Below, in pieces: positions 36,421 to 44,114 of a stretch of DNA of 64,000 bases. The DNA is from Ruegeria sp. AD91A (GTDB lineage: Bacteria > Pseudomonadota > Alphaproteobacteria > Rhodobacterales > Rhodobacteraceae), in contig NZ_CP031946.1 of NCBI RefSeq assembly GCF_003443535.1, positions 3,555,001 through 3,619,000 on the forward strand. Direction: 5' to 3'. Each line of letters opens with the position of its first letter. Position 1 is the stretch's first letter. The notes under the pieces were generated by a model, which made no database searches, was not told the origin of the DNA, and saw only the letters and a list, made by a program, of their open reading frames with translations. A program made the position numbers and the translations under genes.

Positions 36421-38487
36421 GTGAACATGTCAGACGCGAACCCATATGCTATGCTCTTGGAACCGGTTCAGATCGGGCCAGTCACTGCAAGGAACCGCTT
36501 CTATCAGGTGCCTCATTGCACCGGGCTGGGGCACCTCCGACCAAGGGCGGACGCCGCCGTTCGTGGAATGAAGGCCGAAGGCGGGTGGGCGGTGGTTTCC
36601 AATCAGGAGACCGAGATTCACCCGACTTCTGACCTGTCTCCTTACGCCGAAGGGCGGCTATGGGACGCGCGCGATGTGCCCGCGTTGTGGCTGATGACAG
36701 ACGCAGTACATGCACATGGTGCGCTGGCGGCTATCCAGCTGGTTCATAACGGCAATCATGCGCAAAACCTGCTAACCCGCGCCCCGGTTCTTGCGCCTTC
36801 CGAAATGTCCGTCGACATGACACACCCCAAGCAGGCGCAGGCCATGGATAAAGCTGATATTCGCGAGTTCCGCCGCTGGCACCGCGAGGCCGCCCTGCGC
36901 GCAAAAGATGCCGGATTTGACATCATTTACGTCTATGCCGGACACAACATGACTTTGGCGCAACATTTCATGCTGCCGCATATGAACCAGCGTAGTGATG
37001 AATATGGCGGGTCGCTTGAAAATCGCGTGCGCCTGACACGCGAACTGCTGGAAGATACCCACGAAGCTGTAGGTGACAGCTGCGCTGTGGCGCTCCGGTT
37101 TGCCATTGATGAGATGGTGGGCGCAGACGGCATGCAGGCTTCAGAAGAAGGCCGTGCCGTGGTCGAGCTTTTGGCCGATCTTCCTGACCTATGGGATGTG
37201 AACGTTGCCGACTGGTCCAATGACAGTGCCACAACCCGCTTTCAACCGGGGGATGGCTATCAGAACGCGTTTCTGTCGCACGTCAAACAGATCACACGGA
37301 AACCTGTGGTTGGTGTCGGTCGCCTGACGTCCCCCGATATGATGCTGTCGATGGTCAAAAAGGGAATCGTCGACCTTATCGGAGCGGCGCGACCTTCCAT
37401 TGCGGACCCGTTCATTCCCAAAAAGATTGAAGAGGGCCGCATTGACGAAATCCGCGAATGCATTGGCTGCAATATTTGCGTGTCTTCGGACAATTTGGGT
37501 ATACCGATCCGTTGCACCCAAAACCCGACCATGGGCGAGGAATGGCGGCGTGGTTGGCACCCCGAGATCATCCCGCCGAAAAAGAGCAACGCGGATACTT
37601 TGGTTATTGGCGGTGGCCCTGCCGGTCTTGAATGCGCTACGCAATTGGCAAGGCGAGGATATCAGGTGACCTTGGCCGAAGCCTCAGCTGAATTTGGTGG
37701 ACGTGTTGCAAAGGAAAGCAAGCTTCCCGGCCTCGCGGCTTGGTCCCGCGTCGTCGACTATCGCCTGATTGACCTAAAGCAGCGCGGCAACGTTCAGTTG
37801 TTCACCGACAGCAGACTTGATGGCGATCAGGTAGCAGAGCTTGGCGTCGAACACGTCTTTGTGGCCACCGGCAGCCATTGGCGCACCGACGGTATCGGCC
37901 GTAGCACGCAGCGCCATATGCCTCAGATCGAGCAAACCGCCAAAGTGTTGACGCCTGATGACATCATGAACGGCCTTCTGCCTCCGGATGGGCCGGTGAT
38001 GATCTATGATGATGACCACATCTATCTGGCAGGGGTGATTGCTGAAAAACTGGCGACCGCCGGATACCAGGTGGTCTTCGTCACGCCAGAGAGTTTAGTT
38101 TCAACTTACGCCGTCAATACTTTGGAGCAGCCTCGTATTCAGGCCCGCCTGATCGAGCTTGGTATCGACATTCGCTGCAATCAGGTGCTGACGGCGGTTA
38201 AAGGTGACATCGCGCGCATCGGGTGTGCCTTTACCGGACGCGAAACGGATATTCCGTGTGCGTCGACAATTCTGGTTACCGAGCGCCACCGAGAGACAGC
38301 GCTTTATGACAGCTTGCACGGGATCGGTTTGAAAACCCTCGAACTTATTGGCGATGCCGCGTCTCCGGGGTTGATCGTGGACGCAGTCTTCGCAGGCCAC
38401 CGCGCGGCACGCGATTTTGAACGCCCAAAGGCAGAAGCGGACAAGGATTGGTTTCGCCGCGAGATAATCGATTTGGAGGAGACGTGA
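36421..38487 (+). CDS. Trimethylamine dehydrogenase-like iron-sulfur flavoprotein
   Basis: A 688-residue protein with an N-terminal FMN TIM barrel, a 4Fe-4S motif C347-x2-C350-x2-C353-x11-C365, and a C-terminal nucleotide-binding domain (VIGGGPAGLECA). The order and NRFYQVPHC and GEEWRRGWHPE blocks match trimethylamine/dimethylamine/histamine dehydrogenases. The Cys for covalent FMN is kept (C33), as are the active-site Tyr172, His175 and Asp268. Two of the three residues of the trimethylammonium cage differ: Glu63 for Tyr and Asp357 for Trp, while Trp265 is kept. The enzyme therefore probably oxidatively demethylates a different N-methylated amine. GTG 36421 is chosen (AGGA six bases before); ATG 36427 is possible. 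Confidence 0.85.
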   Translation: MNMSDANPYAMLLEPVQIGPVTARNRFYQVPHCTGLGHLRPRADAAVRGMKAEGGWAVVSNQETEIHPTSDLSPYAEGRLWDARDVPALWLMTDAVHAHGALAAIQLVHNGNHAQNLLTRAPVLAPSEMSVDMTHPKQAQAMDKADIREFRRWHREAALRAKDAGFDIIYVYAGHNMTLAQHFMLPHMNQRSDEYGGSLENRVRLTRELLEDTHEAVGDSCAVALRFAIDEMVGADGMQASEEGRAVVELLADLPDLWDVNVADWSNDSATTRFQPGDGYQNAFLSHVKQITRKPVVGVGRLTSPDMMLSMVKKGIVDLIGAARPSIADPFIPKKIEEGRIDEIRECIGCNICVSSDNLGIPIRCTQNPTMGEEWRRGWHPEIIPPKKSNADTLVIGGGPAGLECATQLARRGYQVTLAEASAEFGGRVAKESKLPGLAAWSRVVDYRLIDLKQRGNVQLFTDSRLDGDQVAELGVEHVFVATGSHWRTDGIGRSTQRHMPQIEQTAKVLTPDDIMNGLLPPDGPVMIYDDDHIYLAGVIAEKLATAGYQVVFVTPESLVSTYAVNTLEQPRIQARLIELGIDIRCNQVLTAVKGDIARIGCAFTGRETDIPCASTILVTERHRETALYDSLHGIGLKTLELIGDAASPGLIVDAVFAGHRAARDFERPKAEADKDWFRREIIDLEET

Positions 38488-39719
38488 TGAACAGCCGACC
38501 GTTTGAGTTAGATGCTTTGATGGCCTCGCACCAGTACGGCCACGCGCTGCCGCGTGAATTCTATACCTCGCAAGACATCTATAACTATGACATTGCCCAG
38601 GTCTGGAACCGTAACTGGCTTTGGGCAGGGCATGTCAGCCAAATCCCAAACCCCGGAGACTATTTTCTGTTCGACTATGGCCCGGAGAGCATCATTATTG
38701 TTCGCGACCGCGAAGGCGAAGTTCGCGCTCATTTGAACGTCTGTCGCCATCGTGGATCTCGCGTCTGCACTGAACAGTCCGGCAACTCTCGCGTTCTTGT
38801 TTGCCCCTACCACGCATGGACATATGAGCTATCAGGAAAACTTCGTGCAAGTCACAATATGGGGGAACAGTTCGACCCGTCAAAATTTGGGCTTCTTCCC
38901 GTTCAGGTGAGTGTCTTCAAGGGCCTGATCTTTGTCTGTGCAGATGCAAACACTCCATCACTTGATCCTGTCCTCAGTAAACTTGAGCCACTCGTCGAAC
39001 CCTATGGCCTCAACAATTTGAAAGTAGCGCATACAGCGTCATTTCCCGTCCCCGCGAATTGGAAACTAGCGGTTGAGAACTACCTTGAATGCTACCACTG
39101 CGGGCCAGCGCACAAAGAGTATTCTCGCTCTCATAGCCTGAAATCGCCACAAGACATGGCTGGCTTGGTCGAGCCGCTAAATGCAAGGGCTGTAGAAGTT
39201 GGGCTGACACCTGATGAATTGGCGCTTGTTGGCGAGGCTGCGCTCACCCCATTCACCAGCGGGTACTATCGGCGCTACCCGCTTTACCAAGGTTACAAAA
39301 CCGGAAGCAAATCGGGCGAGGCGCTTGCGCCATTGCTTGGAACGCTGAAAGGCTTCGATGGTGGCGCAACTGACTTTGATATTGGTCCATTGAATTGGTT
39401 CCTGATTTATTCGGATCACATGGTGGGTTACCGCTTTGTTCCACGTGGTCTGCAGGAAACCGACATTCAGGTGGTCTGGCTGGTTCGCGCTGACGCCGAA
39501 GAAGGCCAGGATTACGACAAGGAAGACCTGACCTGGCTTTGGCATGTCACATCTTTGGATGACGAGCGTATCATTCGCCACAACCAGTCCGGCGTGAATT
39601 CTCAATACTTCCAACCGGGCCCCTTGGGCGAAATGGAAACCGCGATCCAGGATTTTTACGATTTCTATTTCGCAATGATCAGCCCGGAACCAGAACAAAG
39701 GATGGCCGGTAATGGCTGA
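38487..39719 (+). CDS. Rieske oxygenase alpha subunit, quaternary-ammonium type
   Basis: 410 residues. The N-terminal Rieske domain has C86-x-H88 and C106-x2-H109. The catalytic domain has the non-haem iron motif ENYLECYHCGPAH. The residue bridging the two metal centres is Glu (VEN) where most Rieske oxygenases have Asp; Glu here is known from the carnitine/betaine type (CntA, GbcA, stachydrine demethylase). The likely reaction is oxidative removal of a methyl or alkyl group from a trimethylammonium substrate. The ATG overlaps the previous stop by one base, with GGAGGAG before it. No reductase partner is encoded nearby, so electrons must come from elsewhere in the cell. Confidence 0.87.
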   Translation: MNSRPFELDALMASHQYGHALPREFYTSQDIYNYDIAQVWNRNWLWAGHVSQIPNPGDYFLFDYGPESIIIVRDREGEVRAHLNVCRHRGSRVCTEQSGNSRVLVCPYHAWTYELSGKLRASHNMGEQFDPSKFGLLPVQVSVFKGLIFVCADANTPSLDPVLSKLEPLVEPYGLNNLKVAHTASFPVPANWKLAVENYLECYHCGPAHKEYSRSHSLKSPQDMAGLVEPLNARAVEVGLTPDELALVGEAALTPFTSGYYRRYPLYQGYKTGSKSGEALAPLLGTLKGFDGGATDFDIGPLNWFLIYSDHMVGYRFVPRGLQETDIQVVWLVRADAEEGQDYDKEDLTWLWHVTSLDDERIIRHNQSGVNSQYFQPGPLGEMETAIQDFYDFYFAMISPEPEQRMAGNG

Positions 39720-41274
39720 GGCAAAATCACGCCGTCGCGGTGGTGGTGGGCGCGCCGCGCGCATAAAGGTGCAACAGGCGACTACGGGCAATGAGGCCGT
39801 ATGTGGAGGCTTAAGCGGCGGACGCTATAAGCCGTTGACCCAATCAGATATGGAGAACATCCACCAAGCGGCCCTGACCGTTCTGGAAAACACCGGCGTC
39901 ACCGACCATTTTCCGGAATTGCTTGATCTGGTTCTGCCCAAGGGCGCGGTGATGAATAACCTCAATCGGCTGTGCTTCCCACGCGCCCTGATGGACGACA
40001 TCATCGCTGGTGCTGCCAAGGAATTTTATGTCTATGCCCGCGGAGAGCGTGAAGGCAAAGACGATATGCATTGCTCGGCAGAGAGTGTCTATTTCGCCAA
40101 CTCTGGCACCGCCGTCACCACCTTCGATTCCGAGACCAAAACTTATCGCCCTTCGGTCCTGCGCGACGTTTATGATTTCACCCGTCTGGTGGACTGTTTG
40201 GACAACATCCATATGCTGGGCGATACGGTTTTAGCCACCGACGTGACCGATGATTTCGCTCACGACATGAACACCATATATGCGATGCTCGCAGGTAGCC
40301 AAAAACCTGCCTGTCTGACCTTTCGCGACCGCAGCCATATCCCACATGCCATTCATATGTTTGATTTGGCGCAAGGTGGCGATGGAGCTTTCATGAAGAA
40401 GCCAAGCGTCATATTTGGCGGCTGCCCTATGGTGTCCCCCTTGCGGATCGGCAAGGAGAACATGGAAATCTTGATCGATACCGCCAAACTTGGCCTGACC
40501 GTCGATCTGGCCGTGCCTCCTCAGGCCGGAGCCACAGCCCCCGCGACGCTTGCGGGGACGCTAGTACAAACCGTGGCCGAAACGCTGGCCTGCGTTGCCA
40601 TAGTGAACCTCATCACACCAGGCTGTCCGGTCTGCTTTGCCGCTTGGCCCTTTATCACAGATTTGCGCAGCGGCTCGTTCACCGGTGGTGGCGGTGAACA
40701 GGCTCTGATTGGCGCGGCTGCCATTCAAATGGGTAATTTCTATGGCCTTCCCACATCCGTTGGTGCAGGCATGACCGATGCCAAAATACCCGACGCGCAA
40801 TACGGGTTAGAAAAGGCGCTGACCTTCACTCTTGCTGCTCATGCCGGTGCCAATCGCCTTTGCGAGTTTGGCGGTATGATCGGCAGCCTCATGGGATGTA
40901 GTTTTGAAAGTATGGTCATCGATGACGAAGCGGGCGGAATGATACTGAGATCTTTACGCGGGATAGAGGTCACGGATGAAACCATGGCTGTGGATGTGAT
41001 CCACCAATGCGCCATCGACCCTGGTCATTTCCTCGGCAACCCCCACACGCTAAACTATATGAACAGCGAGTTCGTCTACCCACAGCTTATGGATCGGGAG
41101 CGTACAGACACATGGGAAAACGAAGGCAAATCAGATTTACTGGACCGCGCTCGTGACAAAGCCAATTCTATTTTAGACAGCCATTTCCCTAACTATTTCG
41201 GCGCTTCGGACACTCAGGTGCGCGAAGAATTCCCCATTGTAATGAGCGCGGAAAGCATGACCTATCATGGATAA
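39712..41274 (+). CDS. MttB superfamily (COG5598) methyltransferase, non-pyrrolysine
   Basis: 520 residues with the MttB-type TIM barrel from about residue 40 to the end; blocks such as GDTVLATDVTD, FGGCPMVSPL and AHAGANRLCEFGGM are family-like. There is no in-frame TAG, so pyrrolysine is absent. Non-pyrrolysine members (for example MtgB) move a methyl group from a quaternary amine to a corrinoid protein. The N-terminus has an unusual basic patch (AKSRRRGGGGRAARIK). No corrinoid protein or reactivase gene is in the operon. It overlaps the Rieske gene by eight bases and the aminotransferase gene by eight. Confidence 0.87.
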   Translation: MAEAKSRRRGGGGRAARIKVQQATTGNEAVCGGLSGGRYKPLTQSDMENIHQAALTVLENTGVTDHFPELLDLVLPKGAVMNNLNRLCFPRALMDDIIAGAAKEFYVYARGEREGKDDMHCSAESVYFANSGTAVTTFDSETKTYRPSVLRDVYDFTRLVDCLDNIHMLGDTVLATDVTDDFAHDMNTIYAMLAGSQKPACLTFRDRSHIPHAIHMFDLAQGGDGAFMKKPSVIFGGCPMVSPLRIGKENMEILIDTAKLGLTVDLAVPPQAGATAPATLAGTLVQTVAETLACVAIVNLITPGCPVCFAAWPFITDLRSGSFTGGGGEQALIGAAAIQMGNFYGLPTSVGAGMTDAKIPDAQYGLEKALTFTLAAHAGANRLCEFGGMIGSLMGCSFESMVIDDEAGGMILRSLRGIEVTDETMAVDVIHQCAIDPGHFLGNPHTLNYMNSEFVYPQLMDRERTDTWENEGKSDLLDRARDKANSILDSHFPNYFGASDTQVREEFPIVMSAESMTYHG

Positions 41275-42616
41275 CTCTAACGCCAAACAATGGGACAACG
41301 ATCACTTCCTGCACCCGTGGGAAGGGATGGAAGCTTTGGGCAAAAACAACCGTACTTTTGTCGAAAGTGCCAGTGGCATCCATGTGGTGAACGAAAAAGG
41401 CGAACGCTTGATCGACGGACCGGGAGGCATGTGGTGCACCCAGATCGGCTATGGACGAGAGGAGATGGCCGAGGCCATGGCTGAGCAGGCTCGGAACCTT
41501 GCTTATTTCTCGCCCTTTAACAACTCCAACTCGACCGCCGCGCGGTTCGCGCGCGAAATCGCCAATCGTGCGCCGGGCGACTTGAACAGTGTCTTTTTTA
41601 CCACCGGCGGTTCCACTGCGGTTGATACGGCCATCCGGTTTGTCCATTTCCGCAACAACCTCTTGGGACGCCCCGAGAAAAAGAAAATCATTTCACGGCA
41701 AAAAGCCTATCACGGAAGCACTTATCTGGCGGCCAGCATCAGTGGAAAAGAGCGTGACCGGCTTTGGCTCGACAAGGCGGATGACCTCGCACATTTCCTG
41801 CCAGACGTGAATCCGCTCTACCGTTCACCTGGTCAAAGCGAAGAGAGCTTTCTGAAGGAGAAAATTTCCGATCTTGAAAACGCCATTGTAGCTCTTGGTC
41901 CCGAAAACGTTGCCGCTTTTATCGCCGAACCGGTTCTGGCATCTGGCGGCGTGATCGTGCCGCCTAATGGATACCACAAAGGCTGCCTAAACATCTGCAA
42001 GAAGTATGATGTTCTATATATCTCCGACGAAGTGGTGACAGCATTTGGGCGATTGGGCCATTGGTTTTCGTCAGAAGCTGTTTTCGGCATTCAACCTGAC
42101 ATAATCACTTGTGCCAAAGGAATGACTTCTGGGTACGCGCCGATGGGTGCCGCGATAATCTCTGAACGATTGATCGCAGACGTTGGAGGAAAAGATGCGA
42201 CCTTCTCAAATGGCTACACCTATTCTGGTCATCCGGTTAGCGCGGCTGCGGGTTTGAAGAGCATTGAGATCATTGAACGGGAAAAAATCCTCGAACACGT
42301 TCGAATGGTCGCTCCGGTTTTTCAGGATGAACTACAGCAGTTGCGTCAGATAGGCATCGTTGCCGACGTGCGTGGGATGGGTTTAATGGGTTGCGTTCAA
42401 TGCTCAGTCGACGGTGATCCTCGGAGCGAGTTGGGACGCGATTACGAGATTGGTAGCCAGATCGATATAGAATGCCAAAAACGTGGGTTATTAGTTCGAC
42501 CGGTTATCAACATGTGTGTTCTTTCGCCGCCCCTTATCATTAGCGAAATCGAAATTAAGAAGATGTTTTCTGTCTTGCGCGAAGGGCTTGAAGCGACAAA
42601 CACCTGGCTTAGCTGA
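41267..42616 (+). CDS. Class III (omega) aminotransferase
   Basis: A 449-residue PLP aminotransferase. Landmarks are GPGGMWCTQIGYG, FTTGGSTAVDTAIRF, YHGSTY, IAEPVLASGGVIVPP, DEVVTAFGRLG and the PLP lysine in TCAKGMTSGYAPMG. The class acts on terminal (omega) amines such as beta-alanine, taurine, GABA or diamines with pyruvate or oxoglutarate. Coupling to three N-demethylating enzymes suggests that it deaminates the fully demethylated product. It is the last gene of the operon. The exact substrate cannot be read from sequence. Confidence 0.88.
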   Translation: MDNSNAKQWDNDHFLHPWEGMEALGKNNRTFVESASGIHVVNEKGERLIDGPGGMWCTQIGYGREEMAEAMAEQARNLAYFSPFNNSNSTAARFAREIANRAPGDLNSVFFTTGGSTAVDTAIRFVHFRNNLLGRPEKKKIISRQKAYHGSTYLAASISGKERDRLWLDKADDLAHFLPDVNPLYRSPGQSEESFLKEKISDLENAIVALGPENVAAFIAEPVLASGGVIVPPNGYHKGCLNICKKYDVLYISDEVVTAFGRLGHWFSSEAVFGIQPDIITCAKGMTSGYAPMGAAIISERLIADVGGKDATFSNGYTYSGHPVSAAAGLKSIEIIEREKILEHVRMVAPVFQDELQQLRQIGIVADVRGMGLMGCVQCSVDGDPRSELGRDYEIGSQIDIECQKRGLLVRPVINMCVLSPPLIISEIEIKKMFSVLREGLEATNTWLS

Positions 42617-42721
42617 TTCAGTGACCAATGAAGAGCATGCAACTCCGTTTCGAGTGTAAGCAGGTTGGGATGCCACTACAAAATTCAGATTCCGCGTTCA
42701 ATGTCCGCAATGGGCCGCCAG

Positions 42722-42874
42722 CTAGAATTTGAAAAGTCCGCTTTCTGCGCGTTGGCGACCTCGGTACTGTTCGCCGCAATGGTACATTTTGCCGTCAGGC
42801 CCAGCGCTTATCGTCTTCGACAGGACGCCGCCGTTCTTCTGCCACAGCGTCACTCGGATCGTGTCTTTTGACAT
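42722..42874 (-). CDS. Small island gene, 50 residues (unrecognised)
   Basis: MSKDTIRVTLWQKNGGVLSK is followed by 30 residues ending AESGLFKF. ATG 42874 is preceded by GAGGGGC, a good ribosome binding site. It is soluble and basic. It lies downstream of the AlpA-like gene in the integration module and may belong to the same transcript. I do not recognise the family. Confidence 0.45.
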   Translation of the reverse strand: MSKDTIRVTLWQKNGGVLSKTISAGPDGKMYHCGEQYRGRQRAESGLFKF

Positions 42875-42893
42875 AACGCCCCTCGTATTCAGA

Positions 42894-43187
42894 TCATATG
42901 TCGTTGATCCGGTCCGCTGCAGTTGCCCTGAGGTCTGGCGCGTCAATCCGCACCGCTTGCCAGTCGATCCCGGCTGCAATTGCGCGGACATGTTCAGCGC
43001 GCCAGAAGTGCTGGCGACCTATCTGGATGGGTTCAGGCGCATCGCCGCTGTCCACCAAGCGTAGCCACGTGCTGGGCGATCCGGGGAACATGCCCAGAGC
43101 GCCGCTGTGGGTGGACAGTTGCTTCAGGGTGTAGAGACCTGTCTTCGGGAATTGATCCGGGTGGATGGGCATGCGTGCGACACTCAT
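42894..43187 (-). CDS. AlpA-like DNA-binding protein of the island
   Basis: A 97-residue protein with a helix-turn-helix-like core: TLKQLSTHSGALGMFPGSPS, then WLRLVDSGDAPEPIQIGRQHFW. The pattern of a short recognition helix, then a GRQ-xxW turn, is that of AlpA/MerR-like excisionase regulators of P4-type elements. Such proteins control integrase expression or excision. It overlaps the next upstream gene by four bases. Confidence 0.7.
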   Translation of the reverse strand: MSVARMPIHPDQFPKTGLYTLKQLSTHSGALGMFPGSPSTWLRLVDSGDAPEPIQIGRQHFWRAEHVRAIAAGIDWQAVRIDAPDLRATAADRINDI

Positions 43188-43495
43188 TCGGACGCCTCCG
43201 CCTGTGCCATGACTTTCCGGCCAAGCTTCACTGCCCTCTTGGCGTCGAGGGCCTCATAGCTGCGAAAGATATCACGGGGATCATCATGATCGCCACCGGC
43301 TTCAATCCAAGCAGTGATATCACTGCCCAGATACCTGATTTGTCCGGTTGGAAGGTTCATAAATTTCGGGCCTAGATTGAACTCACGCCAGTGGTCCAAC
43401 AGATAGAAGTCGTCAGCGCTGAGACCGAGCAGTGCAGCCAGATACCGCTCATCATAGAGACGGTGTGGAACGGGCGCTTCGATGTGATCTGACAT
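43184..43495 (-). CDS. Small HTH-like accessory protein of the island
   Basis: About 103 residues starting at ATG 43495 (frame open to 43525). YDERYLAALLGLSADDFYLL and a later RYLGSDITAWIEAGGD look like a winged or AlpA-type DNA-binding fold, in which the first helix picks the site and DITAWI forms the final helix. It lies between the AlpA-like gene (overlapping by four bases) and a 177-residue gene. It is probably part of excision or copy control; this is inference from fold hints and position. Confidence 0.5.
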   Translation of the reverse strand: MSDHIEAPVPHRLYDERYLAALLGLSADDFYLLDHWREFNLGPKFMNLPTGQIRYLGSDITAWIEAGGDHDDPRDIFRSYEALDAKRAVKLGRKVMAQAEASE

Positions 43496-43580
43496 TGCCA
43501 GCCTCCTACAAAAAGATACTGGCATTGTTGTAGGCCGTGCTTACCCGACGAAACGAGCGTTCCTTTCGTCGGGCTTATTT

Positions 43581-44114
43581 TTATGGCTTGAACAGGTCTA
43601 CGACCGCTTCAAGGGGTGTCAGGGAGTTGTGTTTGCGCTCTAGTTCCAGCATGTATTTTTCGATCTGGTAATCCAGCCGAACAACGTAAACGATGTTACC
43701 GCCTGCATTGGAATGCTCTGGCGGTTTCGCGTCCCAGTTTTCCTTATGCCAGCGTGCCGCTTTTTCGGCATCGACACCGGCATAACCGGCAACATCTTTG
43801 CGGGCATCCTTCTCATCGACCCCAGCTTTGATTAGGTGGTTGATTGCGGCAATGATTTTCGCACGAAACACGACCTCGTCTTGGTCGATAGCTGCATTGC
43901 CCGCTCGCTCCTTATGCACACGCTTCCGCTCGGCATGGTAGGCCCGCTCAATGGCAGGCCACCTAATCCCAGAGGCCTTGGCAAACTCCGTCGCTGCCCA
44001 AAGCTCATCGGCCAGCTTTGCATCATCAGGAATACCGGTCTGAGAGTTTGCTCGCTCCCGAAGGGCCTTAACCCAAGTCAGGGCGCGATCTGCGTCAGTC
44101 TCTTCCCTGCTCAT
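43581..44114 (-). CDS. Hypothetical island protein coupled to the integrase
   Basis: A 177-residue protein that I do not recognise. It is helical and charged, with MSREETDADRALTWVKALRE at the start and a C-terminal half containing VYVVRLDYQIEKYMLELE. There is no signal peptide or membrane segment. It starts within the last codons of the integrase gene (ATGA overlap at 44111-44114), so it is co-translated with the integrase. A role in integration, replication or partner recognition is possible but unsupported. Confidence 0.6.
   Translation of the reverse strand: MSREETDADRALTWVKALRERANSQTGIPDDAKLADELWAATEFAKASGIRWPAIERAYHAERKRVHKERAGNAAIDQDEVVFRAKIIAAINHLIKAGVDEKDARKDVAGYAGVDAEKAARWHKENWDAKPPEHSNAGGNIVYVVRLDYQIEKYMLELERKHNSLTPLEAVVDLFKP

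Noticed and set aside
39712..41274. Pyrrolysine-containing MttB
   Set aside because: No in-frame TAG; the frame is continuous to TAA.
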